From NCBI RefSeq assembly GCF_002869965.1, contig NZ_PEBS01000023.1:1-64000 (forward strand): a DNA stretch of 64,000 bases, in the 5' to 3' direction. This DNA comes from Janthinobacterium sp. ROICE36 (GTDB lineage Bacteria; Pseudomonadota; Gammaproteobacteria; Burkholderiales; Burkholderiaceae_D). Below the pieces are notes generated by a model. The model saw nothing but the letters and a program-made list of their open reading frames with translations. It did not search any database and was not told the DNA's origin. Of the stretch, positions 45,197 to 56,358 are shown in pieces (the first letter of the stretch is position 1; every line of letters starts with the position of its first letter). The translations under genes were made by a program, and so were the position numbers.

Positions 45197-45607
45197 TTAT
45201 TTTAGCAAGTTTAAAATGGCAATTAATTCATTGCGTATCCACACGCGGTCCAGTGGTGCTTCCTGCGGCACGACAGGCACGGCCGGCAGCACAGGCAGCT
45301 CATCGAGGATAGCATGTGATGCGCCACGGCTATCGAGCTTGTTGCGCGCGCCGCTGATGGTAAAGCCTTGTTCATACAGCAATTCGCGGATGCGGCGTAT
45401 CAACAGTACCTCATGGTGCTGATAATAACGGCGGTTGCCACGTCGTTTGACCGGCTTGAGCTGGGAAAACTCCTGCTCCCAGTAGCGCAGTACATGCGGT
45501 TTGACGCCGCACAATTCGCTCACCTCACCGATCGTGAAATAGCGTTTCGCCGGAATGGGCGGCAAGGCGATCAACTCGGTTTTACTGATGCGCTCGTTCA
45601 TCGCCAC
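45197..45607 (-). CDS. MerR-family transcriptional regulator
   Basis: 136 residues. The MerR winged helix is at about 22-90 (YFTIGEVSELCGVKPHVLRYWEQEF). No C-terminal metal-binding cysteines are present. It begins 4 bases after the ihfA stop, the usual place for this small MerR protein in Burkholderiales. Regulated genes are unknown. Confidence 0.92.
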   Translation of the reverse strand: MAMNERISKTELIALPPIPAKRYFTIGEVSELCGVKPHVLRYWEQEFSQLKPVKRRGNRRYYQHHEVLLIRRIRELLYEQGFTISGARNKLDSRGASHAILDELPVLPAVPVVPQEAPLDRVWIRNELIAILNLLK

Positions 45608-45611
45608 TCAC

Positions 45612-45959
45612 TCAGGCAGCACGTGCCAGCGGACTGGTCTCTTCGACCATGCTTTTCAGCTTCTGGCTCGCATGAAAGGTCACGACACGGCGCGCCGTGA
45701 TGGGGATCTCTTCGCCCGTCTTCGGATTGCGGCCAGGCCGTTGCGGTTTATCGCGCAGCTGGAAATTGCCGAAACCGGACAACTTGACGGCCTCGCCCCG
45801 CTCCAGCGCATTGCGGATCTCGTCGAAAAAGGTCTCGACCATATCCTTCGCTTCGCGCTTGTTCAGGCCCACTTGCTCGAACAACAGTTCAGCCAGTTCA
45901 GCCTTGGTCAAGGTGGGTAAATCTTTTTCCGCTTCCTGGCGCACTTTGGCAACCAGCAT
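45612..45959 (-). CDS. ihfA: Integration host factor alpha subunit
   Basis: 115 residues from ATG at 45959. [51 protein letters not shown] and [13 protein letters not shown] are the IHF-alpha DNA-bending signature. The N-terminus is about 15 residues longer than in E. coli. It follows pheT, as in most proteobacteria. Confidence 0.95.
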   Translation of the reverse strand: MLVAKVRQEAEKDLPTLTKAELAELLFEQVGLNKREAKDMVETFFDEIRNALERGEAVKLSGFGNFQLRDKPQRPGRNPKTGEEIPITARRVVTFHASQKLKSMVEETSPLARAA

Positions 45960-46129
45960 GGCCCGATGCAGATCGGCGGCCAGTGCGGATTGCAGTACGG
46001 CGGAATCAACGTCGCTGTTATTAATTTTCCTGCCCTGCCTTTTCTGTGCGCCCGAGCCTGCAACATGGCAAGCTCGTCTACGGTTGACGACGGAAAGGCC
46101 GTCACGCAAGGCGACGGCCAGTCCGGTAA

Positions 46130-48556
46130 TTACGAACGCAGTTTCGCGTCGTGGCGCTGCTTGGCCGCATCGATCAGGACAGCCATCAGGCCATCGACGA
46201 CATCGTCTTGCAGAGTGTTTTGAGTATCTTGCAAGCTAATCCGGAAAGCAAGGCTTTTTTCATCCGTTTCCAGCCCTTTTCCACGATATTCATCAAATAA
46301 AACAATGGCTTGCACGACACTCGCTGCAGGGCTTGCCTTGGCGGCGGTATGGAAACTGTCGAGCAGATCCTGCACCGCCACCGATTGCTTGACGACCACG
46401 GCCAGATCGCGGCTGGCGCCAGGGAATTTCGAGATTTCCTGGTACACGGGCACGACGCTTTGCGTCAGGGCCGCGGCGTCGACTTCGAACAGCACGGGTG
46501 CCAGCGGCAAGTCATACTTTTGCATCCAGCGCGGATGCAATTCGCCGATGAAACCGATGACCTTGCCATCGAGTTCCACGTTCGCCGAGCGGCCAGGATG
46601 CAGGGCCGGGTGCTCCGCCTTCCTGAAACGCAAGACCAGCGGCGCGAACAACGCTTCCAGGTCCGCCTTCACGTCAAAGAAGTCGACCGTGCGTGTAGCC
46701 TGGCCCCACTGCTCGTCCGCCACCGCGCCATAGGCGATGGCCGCCACGCGTTTTGGCTGTGCATAGCCGGCCACCGACAAGGGGCCGTTTTCCACGGCGT
46801 CGTCGCGCTGATAGATGGCGCCCACTTCGAAGATGCGCACGCGGTTCGTCTTGCGGTTCAGGTTGTAGCGCACATTGGCGATCAGGCTGCCGATCAGCGA
46901 GGAACGCATCACGCTCATCTGGCTGGCGATCGGATTCTGCAATTTGATCGGCTGCGTGTTGCCCGAGAAATCGCGCTCCCATGCCGTATCGACAAAGCTC
47001 ATGTTAACCACTTCCTGGAAGCCCAGGTCGGCCAGTTCATGACGTACCGCAAACAGGGAGCGGGTATTTTCTGGTGCAATCTGCATCACGTTCGCTGCCA
47101 CGGGCGGCAAGGTCGGGATGTTTTCAAAGCCATACACGCGCGCTACTTCCTCGATCAGGTCTTCCTCGATCTCGATGTCGAAACGGTAGCTGGGCGAGGT
47201 CACGGAAAACACGCCGTCCGCCAGGGTGAATGGCAGGGCCAGGCGCGTGAAGATATCGGCGATCAACGCATCATTGAGCGGCACGCCGATGACCTTTTGC
47301 GCGCGCGCCGTGCGCATCGTCACGGGCTGGCGTTGCGGCAAGTTCACCACGTGATCGTCGACGGGGCCGACGGTCGTGGCCGGCGTGCCGCAGATTTCCA
47401 CGATCAGGGCCGTGATGCGCTCGATGTGCTCGACGGTGGTGGCGAAATCGACGCCACGCTCGAAGCGGTGCGCCGCATCGGTGGAGAAATTCAAACGGCG
47501 CGCGCGGCCTTGAATCGCGTTCGGCCACCAGAATGCCGCTTCCAGGTAAATGCTGTCCGTATCGTCCGAGACCGAGCTGGCGTCGCCGCCCATGATGCCG
47601 GCCAAGGATTCAATTTCCTGCTCATCGGCAATGACGCCGAGCCACTCGTCGACGGCAACGGTGTTGCCATTCAACAGCTTGACGGATTCGCCCGTCTTGC
47701 CCCAACGCACGTCGAGGCTGCCGTGAATCTTCGCCAGGTCAAACACATGGCTAGGACGGCCCAGCTCCAGCATGACATAGTTGGAAATGTCGACCAGGGC
47801 CGACAGCGGACGCTGGCCGCTGCGCTCGAGGCGCTGCTTCATCCAGTCCGGCGTGGCGGCACGGGCGTTCAAGCCGCGGATGACGCGGCCCGTGAAACGG
47901 CCGCACAGGTCCGGCGCGCTGACTTTTACGGGCAAGACTTCGTCGCTGGAAACAATCACGGTGCGGAACTGCGGCACATTCAGGGGCACGCCCGTGAGAG
48001 CCGACACTTCACGCGCCACGCCCAGCACGGACAGACAGTCCGCCTTGTTCGGCGTCAACTTGATGGTGAATTTCAAGTCATTCAGCGCAAAGTAGTCGCG
48101 GAAATTCTGGCCGATCGGTGCGTCGTCCGGCAATTCCATCAAGCCGGCATTTTCTTCCGACAATTTCAATTCGCGCGCGGAGCACAGCATGCCTTGCGAC
48201 TCGACGCCGCGCAGCTGGCCCACCTTGATTTCAAACGGCTTGCCATCGGCACCGGGAGGCAGCACGGCGCCCGCCATGGCGCAAACGACTTTCAAGCCCG
48301 GGCGCACGTTGGGTGCGCCGCAGACGATATTGAGCATGGTGCCCGTACCGACGTCGACCTGGCACACATTCAGGCGGTCGGCGTTCGGATGTTTTTCCAT
48401 CTCCAGGACCAGGCCTACCACCACGTTCGAGAACGGCGGAGCGACAGGATCGACATCCTCGACTTCGAGACCGGACATGGTCAGAAGATGGGCCAGTTCG
48501 TCCGAAGTCATCTTCGGATCGACCATGGTACGGAGCCATTTTTCGGAAAATTGCAT
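46130..48556 (-). CDS. pheT: Phenylalanyl-tRNA synthetase beta subunit
   Basis: 808 residues from the ATG of [14 protein letters not shown]. An EMAP/tRNA-binding domain (residues 39-150), B3/B4 editing domain, B5 domain and the C-terminal anticodon-binding fold ending near [13 protein letters not shown]. It joins PheS to form the alpha2-beta2 enzyme. Confidence 0.97.
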   Translation of the reverse strand: MQFSEKWLRTMVDPKMTSDELAHLLTMSGLEVEDVDPVAPPFSNVVVGLVLEMEKHPNADRLNVCQVDVGTGTMLNIVCGAPNVRPGLKVVCAMAGAVLPPGADGKPFEIKVGQLRGVESQGMLCSARELKLSEENAGLMELPDDAPIGQNFRDYFALNDLKFTIKLTPNKADCLSVLGVAREVSALTGVPLNVPQFRTVIVSSDEVLPVKVSAPDLCGRFTGRVIRGLNARAATPDWMKQRLERSGQRPLSALVDISNYVMLELGRPSHVFDLAKIHGSLDVRWGKTGESVKLLNGNTVAVDEWLGVIADEQEIESLAGIMGGDASSVSDDTDSIYLEAAFWWPNAIQGRARRLNFSTDAAHRFERGVDFATTVEHIERITALIVEICGTPATTVGPVDDHVVNLPQRQPVTMRTARAQKVIGVPLNDALIADIFTRLALPFTLADGVFSVTSPSYRFDIEIEEDLIEEVARVYGFENIPTLPPVAANVMQIAPENTRSLFAVRHELADLGFQEVVNMSFVDTAWERDFSGNTQPIKLQNPIASQMSVMRSSLIGSLIANVRYNLNRKTNRVRIFEVGAIYQRDDAVENGPLSVAGYAQPKRVAAIAYGAVADEQWGQATRTVDFFDVKADLEALFAPLVLRFRKAEHPALHPGRSANVELDGKVIGFIGELHPRWMQKYDLPLAPVLFEVDAAALTQSVVPVYQEISKFPGASRDLAVVVKQSVAVQDLLDSFHTAAKASPAASVVQAIVLFDEYRGKGLETDEKSLAFRISLQDTQNTLQDDVVDGLMAVLIDAAKQRHDAKLRS

Positions 48557-48634
48557 AATCAAGCCTTCAAAGGGTAAAAGCGCACAGCGCGAGCGCACAG
48601 GCGCTCAAGCGCCATGAATCAAACGGAACAACGC

Positions 48635-49651
48635 TTAGTTGAATTGCTTCAGGAACCTTAAATCGCCTTCATAAAACAGGCGCAGGTCGTTGATGCCATA
48701 GCGCAGCATCGTCAAGCGTTCCAGGCCGGAGCCGAAAGCAAAACCGATGAATTTCTCGGGATCGAGGCCGAAGTTCTTCACCACGCTCGGATGCACCTGG
48801 CCGGCGCCCGACACTTCCAGCCAGCGGCCCTTCAAGGGACCCGAGCCAAAGGCGATGTCGATCTCGGCTGACGGTTCCGTAAACGGAAAGTACGACGGGC
48901 GGAAGCGCACTTGCAGGTCGTCCGTTTCAAAGAAGGCCTTGACGAAATTCAGGTACACTCCCTTCAAGTCGGCAAAACTGATGTCTTCGGCGATCCACAG
49001 GCCTTCGACCTGGTGAAACATCGGCGAATGGGTGGCATCGCTGTCGACGCGGTAGGTGCGGCCCGGCGCGATGACCTTGATCGGCGGCGTATGCGTACGC
49101 GCATAGCGCACCTGCATGGGGCTGGTATGCGTGCGCAGCAGCAAGGGCTTGCCATCGGTGTCGTTGCCATCGATGTAGAAAGTGTCCTGCATGGAACGGG
49201 CTGGATGGTTTTCCGGGCTGTTCAGCGCCGTGAAGTTGGTCCAGTCATTCTCGATTTCGGGGCCGTCGGCCACGTCGAAGCCGATCGAGCGGAAGATTTC
49301 CTCGACCCGCTCCCACGTGCGCATCACGGGATGGATGCCGCCGGGCATGCGGCCACGGCCTGGCAGGGTCACGTCGATCGCTTCGGCGTTCAGGCGGCCT
49401 TGCATTTGGGCATCGGCCAGTGCATCACGGCGCGCCGTCAGCGCGTCTTCGATCTGCACTTTGACGGCGTTGATCAGGGCGCCTTGCGCCTTGCGCGTGT
49501 CCGGGTCCAGCTTGCCCAGACCCTTCATCATTTCGGTAATCTGGCCAGTCTTGCCCAGGTAGCGGGCTTTGGCGTTTTCAAGTGCGGCAGCGTCTGCGGC
49601 GGCGATAAAGTCAGCCTGGGCCGAGACGACGAGTTCTTCTAAGGAGTTCAT
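48635..49651 (-). CDS. pheS: Phenylalanyl-tRNA synthetase alpha subunit
   Basis: 338 residues. N-terminal coiled coil (to about 85), then the class II catalytic core: motif 2 [15 protein letters not shown] and motif 3 [18 protein letters not shown]. It lies 78 bases before pheT. Confidence 0.97.
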   Translation of the reverse strand: MNSLEELVVSAQADFIAAADAAALENAKARYLGKTGQITEMMKGLGKLDPDTRKAQGALINAVKVQIEDALTARRDALADAQMQGRLNAEAIDVTLPGRGRMPGGIHPVMRTWERVEEIFRSIGFDVADGPEIENDWTNFTALNSPENHPARSMQDTFYIDGNDTDGKPLLLRTHTSPMQVRYARTHTPPIKVIAPGRTYRVDSDATHSPMFHQVEGLWIAEDISFADLKGVYLNFVKAFFETDDLQVRFRPSYFPFTEPSAEIDIAFGSGPLKGRWLEVSGAGQVHPSVVKNFGLDPEKFIGFAFGSGLERLTMLRYGINDLRLFYEGDLRFLKQFN

Positions 49652-49798
49652 GCGGCATTTCCTGTTTTGGACATCAATTCTGGACTTGCTTATCTAAAAT
49701 CCAACAATCAAAAACGGAAACGGGGCATAAGGTGTTAAAACCCCTGCCCCGCTCTTTATGACGTCACCCTACGGATGACGTCGTGCAATGACCGATGC

Positions 49799-50158
49799 TT
49801 ACGCAGCGATTTTTGCTTTAACTGCGTTGACAATCGCAGCGAATGCTGGCTTGTCCATCACAGCCATATCGGCCAGGACTTTACGGTCCAGTTCGATATT
49901 TGCTTTTTTCAAGCCGTTCATGAATACGCTGTACGTTACGCCATGCTCACGGGAAGCGGCGTTGATACGGGCGATCCACAGGCGGCGGAAAACGCGTTTC
50001 TTGTTGCGGCGATCGCGGTAAGCGTATTGGCCAGCGCGCATAACTGCTTGCTTGGCAACACGGTATACACGGCTGCGGCGACCACGGTAGCCTTTAGCTT
50101 GAACAAGAATCTTTTTATGACGGGCACGAGCTGTAACCCCACGTTTTACTCTAGGCAT
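49799..50158 (-). CDS. rplT: Ribosomal protein bL20
   Basis: 119 residues, full length. The basic N-terminus [17 protein letters not shown] and the C-terminal globular half ([13 protein letters not shown] segment [13 protein letters not shown]) are typical. L20 also represses translation of its operon in many bacteria. Confidence 0.97.
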   Translation of the reverse strand: MPRVKRGVTARARHKKILVQAKGYRGRRSRVYRVAKQAVMRAGQYAYRDRRNKKRVFRRLWIARINAASREHGVTYSVFMNGLKKANIELDRKVLADMAVMDKPAFAAIVNAVKAKIAA

Positions 50159-50184
50159 AGTAACTCCTTAAATTGAGTGTGAGA

Positions 50185-50382
50185 TTAAGCAGTCGGCATC
50201 ATGCGGTAGACGGATTTCACGTCAGACGCAGCGACATTGGTGGTACCGCGCAGAGCGCGTTTCAGCTTGGTGGTTTTCTTGGTCAAGATGTGGCGTTTGA
50301 ACGCATGACCACATTTAACAGTACCACCCGGACGCACGCGAAAACGTTTTTTCGCAGAGCTTTTGGTCTTCATTTTAGGCAT
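50185..50382 (-). CDS. rpmI: Ribosomal protein bL35
   Basis: 65 residues from the ATG of [16 protein letters not shown]; an upstream in-frame ATG (50412) would add ten non-conserved residues. It is 26 bases before rplT. Confidence 0.96.
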   Translation of the reverse strand: MPKMKTKSSAKKRFRVRPGGTVKCGHAFKRHILTKKTTKLKRALRGTTNVAASDVKSVYRMMPTA

Positions 50383-50501
50383 AGCAATCTGTCCTCTTAC
50401 GGACAGCTCCATTTATAACAGGATTGCAGGTGGCAACACGACGCTGCGCTTAGATGCCTGCTTTCACATGCTGTGCAGCGGATGCGAGTCCACTACAGTT
50501 C

Positions 50502-50533
50502 GCGCGGCCCGGACATTGCTGACCGGGCCGCGC
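50502..50533 (-). promoter_or_regulatory. Strong hairpin in the infC-rpmI leader
   Basis: An 11-bp perfect stem (50502-50512 with 50523-50533) has a 10-base loop and no U-tract. It sits in the 227-base infC-rpmI gap, the place where L20 binds mRNA to repress rpmI-rplT in enterobacteria. A similar control is inferred. Confidence 0.45.
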
Positions 50534-50609
50534 AAATTCTGCCTGGAATCGTGTGTCGCGCCCATGCTGGCACAAACCACATTGATCCACAGTAAAACGC
50601 TATTGTAGC

Positions 50610-51131
50610 TTACTTCTTCTTCTTAGGCGAAAGAACCATGATCATTTGGCGGCCTTCCATCTTCGGGAACTGCTCGACCTGGCCGTACGGCTCCAGATCG
50701 GCTTTCAGACGTTCCAGCATGCGGAAGCCAATATCCTGATGCGCCATCTCACGACCGCGGAAACGCAGCGTGATTTTGGTTTTATCACCCTCATCGAGGA
50801 ACTTGATGAGATTACGCAACTTGATATTGTAGTCACCATCATCAGTCCCCGGACGGAATTTGACTTCCTTCACGAGGATGATCTTTTGCTTCAATTTGGC
50901 TTCGTGAGCTTTCTTTTGCTCCGAATACTTAAATTTGCCGTAGTCCATCAAACGGCAAACCGGTGGCTGCGCAGTAGGCGCAATTTCCACCAGGTCGACG
51001 TTTGCCTCTTCCGCCAGACGGAAGGCTTCAGCCAAACTTACGATACCGAGTGGCTCGTTATCGACCCCGCTTAAACGCATTTCAGGGGCAGTGATTTCGC
51101 CATTGATGCGATGTGACTTGTCAGTAGCTAT
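50610..51131 (-). CDS. infC: Translation initiation factor IF-3, AUA start codon
   Basis: 173 residues from ATA at 51131. The segment ahead of the first ATG (51080) reads [16 protein letters not shown], the conserved IF-3 N-terminus, and AAGGAA lies at proper spacing before the ATA. An ATG start would cut 17 conserved residues. Non-canonical starts let IF-3 repress its own translation. The C-terminal domain ends VLSPKKKK. Confidence 0.93.
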   Translation of the reverse strand: MATDKSHRINGEITAPEMRLSGVDNEPLGIVSLAEAFRLAEEANVDLVEIAPTAQPPVCRLMDYGKFKYSEQKKAHEAKLKQKIILVKEVKFRPGTDDGDYNIKLRNLIKFLDEGDKTKITLRFRGREMAHQDIGFRMLERLKADLEPYGQVEQFPKMEGRQMIMVLSPKKKK

Positions 51132-51182
51132 TGTAATTTCCTTTAAAAATCTTGTAAGACGGTCGTGCAGCGAGTTTCCTCG

Positions 51183-53090
51183 TCAGGCCTTGGTGTCGAC
51201 TTCATGTTTAAGTCGCTCAATCAGGGCATCGACGGACATGACGCCCAGATCGATATTGCCCCGCGCCCGCACGGCCACTGTATTCGCATCCCGCTCTTTG
51301 TCGCCAATCACCAAGATGTAAGGCAATTTTTGTACGGAATGTTCACGTATTTTATAGGTAATCTTCTCGTTACGCAAATCAGCCTGTACGCGCAGCCCCG
51401 CTTTGCGCAGTTTTGTTGTAACTTCCTGTACATAGTCGGCTTGAGCGTCGGAAATATTCAACACCGACACTTGCACTGGCGCCAACCACAACGGCATGGC
51501 GCCCGCATAGTGTTCGATCAGGATGCCAATGAAACGTTCCAGCGAACCCACAATCGCGCGGTGCAGCATGATCGGCACCTGGCGCGTGTTGTCCACGGCC
51601 ACATATTCGGCACCCAGACGGCCCGGCATCGACGGGTCGATTTGCACAGTGCCCACTTGCCATGCGCGACCCAGACTGTCTTTCAGGTGGTATTCGATCT
51701 TCGGGCCGTAGAATGCACCCTCGCCCGGCAATTCCGTCCACTCCACGCCGCAGGCGCGCAGGGCCGAACGCAGCGATTCCTCGGCGAAATCCCACGACTC
51801 TTCCGTGCCGATACGGTTATCGGGGCGCAAGGCCAGTTTCACATCGATATTCGTAAAGCCGAAGGCCGTGTAGACATCCATGGCCTGTTGGTGGAACGCC
51901 GTCACTTCGCCGGCGATCTGCTCTTCCATGCAGAAGATGTGACCATCATCCTGTGTAAAGCCGCGCACGCGCATCATGCCGTGCAAGGCGCCCGATGGCT
52001 CATTGCGGTGGCATTGGCCGAATTCGCCGTAGCGCAATGGCAAGTCGCGGTAGCTGCGCATGCCATTGTTGAAAATCTGGATATGGCCAGGGCAATTCAT
52101 CGGTTTCAGCGCATAGGCGCGGTTTTCCGATTCCGTGATGAACATGTTTTCACGGTAATTATCCCAGTGACCGGTTTTTTCCCACAGGCCACGGTCGAGA
52201 ATTTGCGGCGCCTTGACTTCCTGGTAGCCGTTGACATGGTACACATTGCGCATGTATTGCTCGACTTGCTGCCAGATCGACCAGCCTTTCGGATGCCAGA
52301 AGATCAGGCCTGGCGCTTCTTCCTGGAAATGGAAGAAATCGAGCTGCTTGCCCAACTTGCGGTGATCGCGCTTTTCCGCCTCTTCCAGGTTGTGCAGGTA
52401 CAGTTCCTGGTCTTCCTTCTTGGCCCAGGCCGTGCCATAGATACGCTGCAGCATCTCGTTTTTCGAGTCGCCGCGCCAGTAGGCGCCGGCCAGCTTCATC
52501 AGCTTGAATACTTTCAGCTTGCCCGTCGATGGCACGTGAGCGCCGCGGCACAAGTCCGTGAACTTACCCTCGGAATACAGCGACACTTCCTGGTCGGCCG
52601 GAATCGAACCGATCAGCTCAGCCTTGTAGGCTTCGCCGATGCTCTTGAAGTACTCGATGGCTTCGTCGCGCGCAACAACCTTGCGCGTGACTTGCTCATC
52701 CTTCTTGGCCAGTTCCGTCATTTTCTTTTCGATCGCGACCAGATCTTCCGGTGTGAACGGACGCTTGTAGGCGAAGTCATAGTAAAAGCCGTTGTCGATC
52801 ACGGGACCGATGGTCACTTGTGCGTCCGGGAACAGCTCCTTGACGGCATACGCCAACAAGTGGGCCGTCGAGTGGCGGATCACTTCCAGGCCATCGGCAT
52901 CCTTGTCCGTGACAATCGCCAGTTCGGCGTCTTGCTCGATCAGATAGGAGGTGTCGACCAGCTTGCCATCAACCTTGCCGGCCAGCGCAGCCTTGGCCAG
53001 GCCGGTACCAATATTGGCCGCAACCTGGGCCACGGTGACCGGGCCGTCAAATTGACGGGCGGAACCATCGGGAAGTCGGATTGTAAGCAT
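51183..53090 (-). CDS. thrS: Threonyl-tRNA synthetase
   Basis: 635 residues from the ATG of [14 protein letters not shown] domain, the editing domain with [11 protein letters not shown] and the zinc Cys in NCPG, class II motifs ([15 protein letters not shown]) and a C-terminal anticodon-binding domain. It begins the thrS-infC block. Confidence 0.97.
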   Translation of the reverse strand: MLTIRLPDGSARQFDGPVTVAQVAANIGTGLAKAALAGKVDGKLVDTSYLIEQDAELAIVTDKDADGLEVIRHSTAHLLAYAVKELFPDAQVTIGPVIDNGFYYDFAYKRPFTPEDLVAIEKKMTELAKKDEQVTRKVVARDEAIEYFKSIGEAYKAELIGSIPADQEVSLYSEGKFTDLCRGAHVPSTGKLKVFKLMKLAGAYWRGDSKNEMLQRIYGTAWAKKEDQELYLHNLEEAEKRDHRKLGKQLDFFHFQEEAPGLIFWHPKGWSIWQQVEQYMRNVYHVNGYQEVKAPQILDRGLWEKTGHWDNYRENMFITESENRAYALKPMNCPGHIQIFNNGMRSYRDLPLRYGEFGQCHRNEPSGALHGMMRVRGFTQDDGHIFCMEEQIAGEVTAFHQQAMDVYTAFGFTNIDVKLALRPDNRIGTEESWDFAEESLRSALRACGVEWTELPGEGAFYGPKIEYHLKDSLGRAWQVGTVQIDPSMPGRLGAEYVAVDNTRQVPIMLHRAIVGSLERFIGILIEHYAGAMPLWLAPVQVSVLNISDAQADYVQEVTTKLRKAGLRVQADLRNEKITYKIREHSVQKLPYILVIGDKERDANTVAVRARGNIDLGVMSVDALIERLKHEVDTKA

Positions 53091-53169
53091 ATTGATCTCC
53101 ATATCGGCGCTGGCGCCAGGTAAAACTGCGATGTGATGGGTAAAATAACTGAAAGGAAAACGCAGACGC

Positions 53170-53196
53170 AAAAAAACGCGGACTAGCCGCGTTTTT
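53170..53196 (-). terminator. Rho-independent terminator after the tRNA genes
   Basis: CGCGG (53177-53181) and CCGCG (53187-53191) pair with A/T tracts on both sides, giving a long T-run on the minus strand. It ends the tRNA transcript ahead of thrS, or attenuates read-through into thrS. Confidence 0.8.
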
Positions 53197-53301
53197 CACT
53201 TTCATGAGACAAAGGAAACCCGTTCGACTAGCGTCACTCCCAAAGCTTGGTAGTAGTTCGCGGTGTCATAACCGGTTTTACCTTTCTCTCTCACTGCATT
53301 C

Positions 53302-53378
53302 TGGTGGGCGGTGAGGAATTCGAATCCCCGACCCCTTGGATGTCGACCAAGTATTCTAACCAGCTGAACTAACCGCCC
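53302..53378 (-). tRNA. tRNA-Val(GAC), copy 2 of a tandem pair
   Basis: 77 bases including encoded CCA. The acceptor GGGCGGT/ACCGCCC, D arm GTTC/GAAT, anticodon stem CTTGG/CCAAG and T arm GGGGA/TCCTC all fold. The anticodon loop is TCGACAT, so the anticodon is GAC (Val), with A73 as expected. Position 33 is C instead of the near-universal U. Confidence 0.92.
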
Positions 53379-53459
53379 GTAAAACTTTTGTTGATCATTG
53401 TATTTCAAATGACCGCTTGCGGCTTGCGCCAGCTTAAAAAACCATCTACTGCCAAATTC

Positions 53460-53536
53460 TGGTGGGCGGTGAGGAATTCGAATCCCCGACCCCTTGGATG
53501 TCGACCAAGTATTCTAACCAGCTGAACTAACCGCCC
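53460..53536 (-). tRNA. tRNA-Val(GAC), copy 1 of a tandem pair
   Basis: Identical in sequence to the copy at 53302-53378 and 81 bases upstream of it on the minus strand. Same loop TCGACAT with C33. Confidence 0.92.
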
Positions 53537-53684
53537 CGAAGACCAGCATTATAGAGAGGCTTTCCCGGAATGACAAGGGCTGTTTTACAGGAAACTTTAA
53601 TCTGTTTTTCATCCGCTTCCCGGGCGTCAGCCCTCTTTATACAGAGTCGGCCCAGCATGCGCAGAATGCCGCTAGAATCGCGGC

Positions 53685-54149
53685 ATGAACCCCACCATTA
53701 TAAGCTGGCTGAAAACCCTGAGCCGCGTCTGCGGTTTCGAAACGGCCGATTCCTTCCCGCCCGGCCACCCATACGCGCGCACGCGATGGGAAGCCGCGTA
53801 CTTCGATATCGCCTCCGACGTGAAGCCCGACGAAATCGAGCGGCGCATCTGCGCGGCCATCGCCAACACGCCGAGCGTCTTCGCCCACATCAGCAATCCC
53901 ACGCCGCGCATGCAGCGCGCGCTGCTGAACGTGATCCACGACCGGCTGCGGCGCCAGCCCGGCACTGGCGCCACGGACCTGGTCTTGTTATTGATCAATG
54001 CCTACGCCAGCGACCACATCACGGAAGCGGTGCCCGGCCTGCGCACCTTGATGTTCAACACGCAACATGACGACACGAATCTGCGCGCGCATGCCATCCT
54101 GGAATTGCTGGTGGGCACGCCACGGGGACTGGACGTGATCGACATATAG
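53685..54149 (+). CDS. Hypothetical protein, alpha-helical
   Basis: 154 residues, no signal peptide or membrane segment. It appears largely helical (PDEIERRICAAIANTPSVFAHI, AHAILELLVGTP) and has no motif I recognise. It converges on the acyltransferase gene. The regular codon pattern supports coding. Confidence 0.7.
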   Translation: MNPTIISWLKTLSRVCGFETADSFPPGHPYARTRWEAAYFDIASDVKPDEIERRICAAIANTPSVFAHISNPTPRMQRALLNVIHDRLRRQPGTGATDLVLLLINAYASDHITEAVPGLRTLMFNTQHDDTNLRAHAILELLVGTPRGLDVIDI

Positions 54150-54152
54150 TCG

Positions 54153-55256
54153 TCATGCATGATGGGTGGGAACATAACGCGCCCGCAAGCGCATGAACGG
54201 CGTTTCCACCCATCTGTATAAGAGCCAGCCCGTGGCGACGCTAACGGCGATACTGAACAGTATCGCCATGAAGCTATCGGGCCCGTAGCCCAAGTCCTGC
54301 AAATGGGGCCGCAGCAGGATACACAGTTGCTTGTGCAATAGATAAATCGCATACGACCACAGGGCCAGGCTGGCCGCACCCGGAACCCGCAGTTTATAGA
54401 GTGCACTGCCAGGACTCAGCGCCGCCACCAGCAACAGGCTGAAACTGGCGGCCAGGGCAGGATAGCCAAACACCGTCACCCAATAACCATAGTGATCGTC
54501 GAGAAATACATAAAACATCAGCGCCGTGCTGACAATTCCTGCCAGCAAGTTCCGATTGCCATAGGCGGTGAGGCGCGCCCAGGCGCTCGGGTGATGGTTT
54601 TTCAGCAAGGCCAGCGCCACGCCCGCCACCAGTTCATCGAAACGGCACCAGGACGCGTAATAAATATACTTGTAGTAGCCAAGGCCGCCGCGCGGCACTT
54701 GCACGTATTCATCCCACAGAGTGGCGCGCACCAGCATACCGACGATCACGCTGGCGGCCACGGCCAGCCAGGCCCACTGCAGGGATCTGCGACAAGCGGC
54801 GATCAACAGCGCCACGGCCGGCAGCAGCACGTAGAACTGCTCCTCCACGCATAGCGACCAGGCATGGGAAAACGCCGTGCCCGGCGTCAAATTGATGTTT
54901 TGCGTAAAGGTCAGGAATTTCCATAGCGGCAGCAACGCACTCTCGCCGCGAAACGCGGGCCACAAATAGTACAGCGCCAGCACGGCATAGAAACTGGGCA
55001 AGGTGCGCAGGAAACGCCGCGCATAGAAGCGCGGCAAGGAAAACCCGTGCTCGCTGCGCAAGGCCGCAAAGATCTGGTTGCCGATCAGATAGCCACTGAG
55101 GGCAAAGAACAGGTCCACGCCGACCCAGCCGATTTCTCCCCAGAAACCAAACGCCCCGCCCTCGCTGACGAACAGCAAATAATGGTTCATGAAGACGAGC
55201 ACGATGGCTAGCGCGCGCAAGGTATCGAGGCCAGCCAGACGGGAGGAAGACGACAT
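54153..55256 (-). CDS. Acyltransferase 3 family membrane protein (OafA/YrhL type)
   Basis: 367 residues from the ATG of MSSSSRLAGLDTLRAL. About ten membrane segments; GLDTLRALAIVLVFMNHY with the conserved His and the SLCVEEQFYVLLP segment mark the family. It acetylates or acylates polysaccharides or lipids at the inner membrane. No polysaccharide cluster is adjacent. Confidence 0.92.
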   Translation of the reverse strand: MSSSSRLAGLDTLRALAIVLVFMNHYLLFVSEGGAFGFWGEIGWVGVDLFFALSGYLIGNQIFAALRSEHGFSLPRFYARRFLRTLPSFYAVLALYYLWPAFRGESALLPLWKFLTFTQNINLTPGTAFSHAWSLCVEEQFYVLLPAVALLIAACRRSLQWAWLAVAASVIVGMLVRATLWDEYVQVPRGGLGYYKYIYYASWCRFDELVAGVALALLKNHHPSAWARLTAYGNRNLLAGIVSTALMFYVFLDDHYGYWVTVFGYPALAASFSLLLVAALSPGSALYKLRVPGAASLALWSYAIYLLHKQLCILLRPHLQDLGYGPDSFMAILFSIAVSVATGWLLYRWVETPFMRLRARYVPTHHA

Positions 55257-55395
55257 GGATATCAGCAATGGAAAACAACGGTGGCGCCGATCATGCCACG
55301 CCGCACGTTGCCATGGCCAACTTTTTGCAGGCGGCCACGGCGAATCCCGCTAAAATATGCCGACCCCGCTTTCCCTTCCCGCAACAGCATAGGAT

Positions 55396-56358
55396 ATGTC
55401 CAGCATGAGCAGCGCACTCCATTTCAAATCCATCAACTACACGGGCCAGGGCAGCGGCCCGCGCCTGATCGTCACGGGCGCCGTGCACGGCAATGAAACC
55501 TGCGGCACCAAGGGCATCGGCCGCGTGATGGCTGAACTCGACAGCGGCGCCCTCTCCATCGTGGCCGGCAGCGTCACCTTCGTGCCCATCACCAATCCGC
55601 TCGCTTACGCCAAGGGCGTGCGCAGCGGCGACCGCAACCTGAACCGCAATCTGTTCCCGAACGACAATCCGCAGGATTTCGAAGACCGCATCGCCAACTG
55701 GCTGTGCCCGCTGTTGGGCCAGCACGACGTGCTGCTGGACTTGCACTCGTTTAATGCCGACAGTCAGCCCTTCGTCATGGTGGGGCCGCGCAACAATGAT
55801 GGCCCGCTGCAAGCGTTTCAACAGGAAGACAAGGAACGCGCACTGGCGCGCCGCCTGGGCGTGCGCCGCTTCGTCGATGGCTGGCTGCACGCTTACGGCC
55901 AGGGCGTGCAGCGCCGCCTGGGCAATAGCGACCAGGTAGGCCTGGTCTTGCGCTATGGCGTGGGCACGACCGAATACATGCGCTCGACGGGCGGCTACGC
56001 CCTGACCCTGGAATGCGGCCAGCATGCGGACCCTGCCGCGCCAGATGTCGCCTACCGCGCCATCATGAACACGCTGGCCTTCCTCGGCTTCATCGATGCA
56101 CCGCAACCGGAGCTGATCGCCGACGCCGACATGGAAGCATTGAACATGGTCGTCGTGCACGACAAACTGCACGCGGACGACCGCTTCATCAAGACCTGGT
56201 CCAGCTTTGACAAGGTCAAACAAGGCGAGCAGATCGGCGTGCGCGCCGATGGCACGCCCGTGACGGCCGAATTCGACGCCTACATTCTCTTTCCGGACGT
56301 CAACGCGCAAGCCAATGCAGAGTGGTATTACCTGGCGCGGGTGGCCAGCAGCTTTTGA
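55396..56358 (+). CDS. Succinylglutamate desuccinylase/aspartoacylase family zinc deacylase
   Basis: 320 residues. Zinc ligands are in GAVHGNETCG and DLHSFNADSQ, with the substrate-binding Arg/Asn in GDRNLNRNLFP. M14-like AstE/AspA fold; deacylates an N-acyl amino acid or similar. No arginine succinyltransferase genes are near, so AstE itself is not assured. Two ATGs (55396, 55405) could start it. Confidence 0.88.
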   Translation: MSSMSSALHFKSINYTGQGSGPRLIVTGAVHGNETCGTKGIGRVMAELDSGALSIVAGSVTFVPITNPLAYAKGVRSGDRNLNRNLFPNDNPQDFEDRIANWLCPLLGQHDVLLDLHSFNADSQPFVMVGPRNNDGPLQAFQQEDKERALARRLGVRRFVDGWLHAYGQGVQRRLGNSDQVGLVLRYGVGTTEYMRSTGGYALTLECGQHADPAAPDVAYRAIMNTLAFLGFIDAPQPELIADADMEALNMVVVHDKLHADDRFIKTWSSFDKVKQGEQIGVRADGTPVTAEFDAYILFPDVNAQANAEWYYLARVASSF

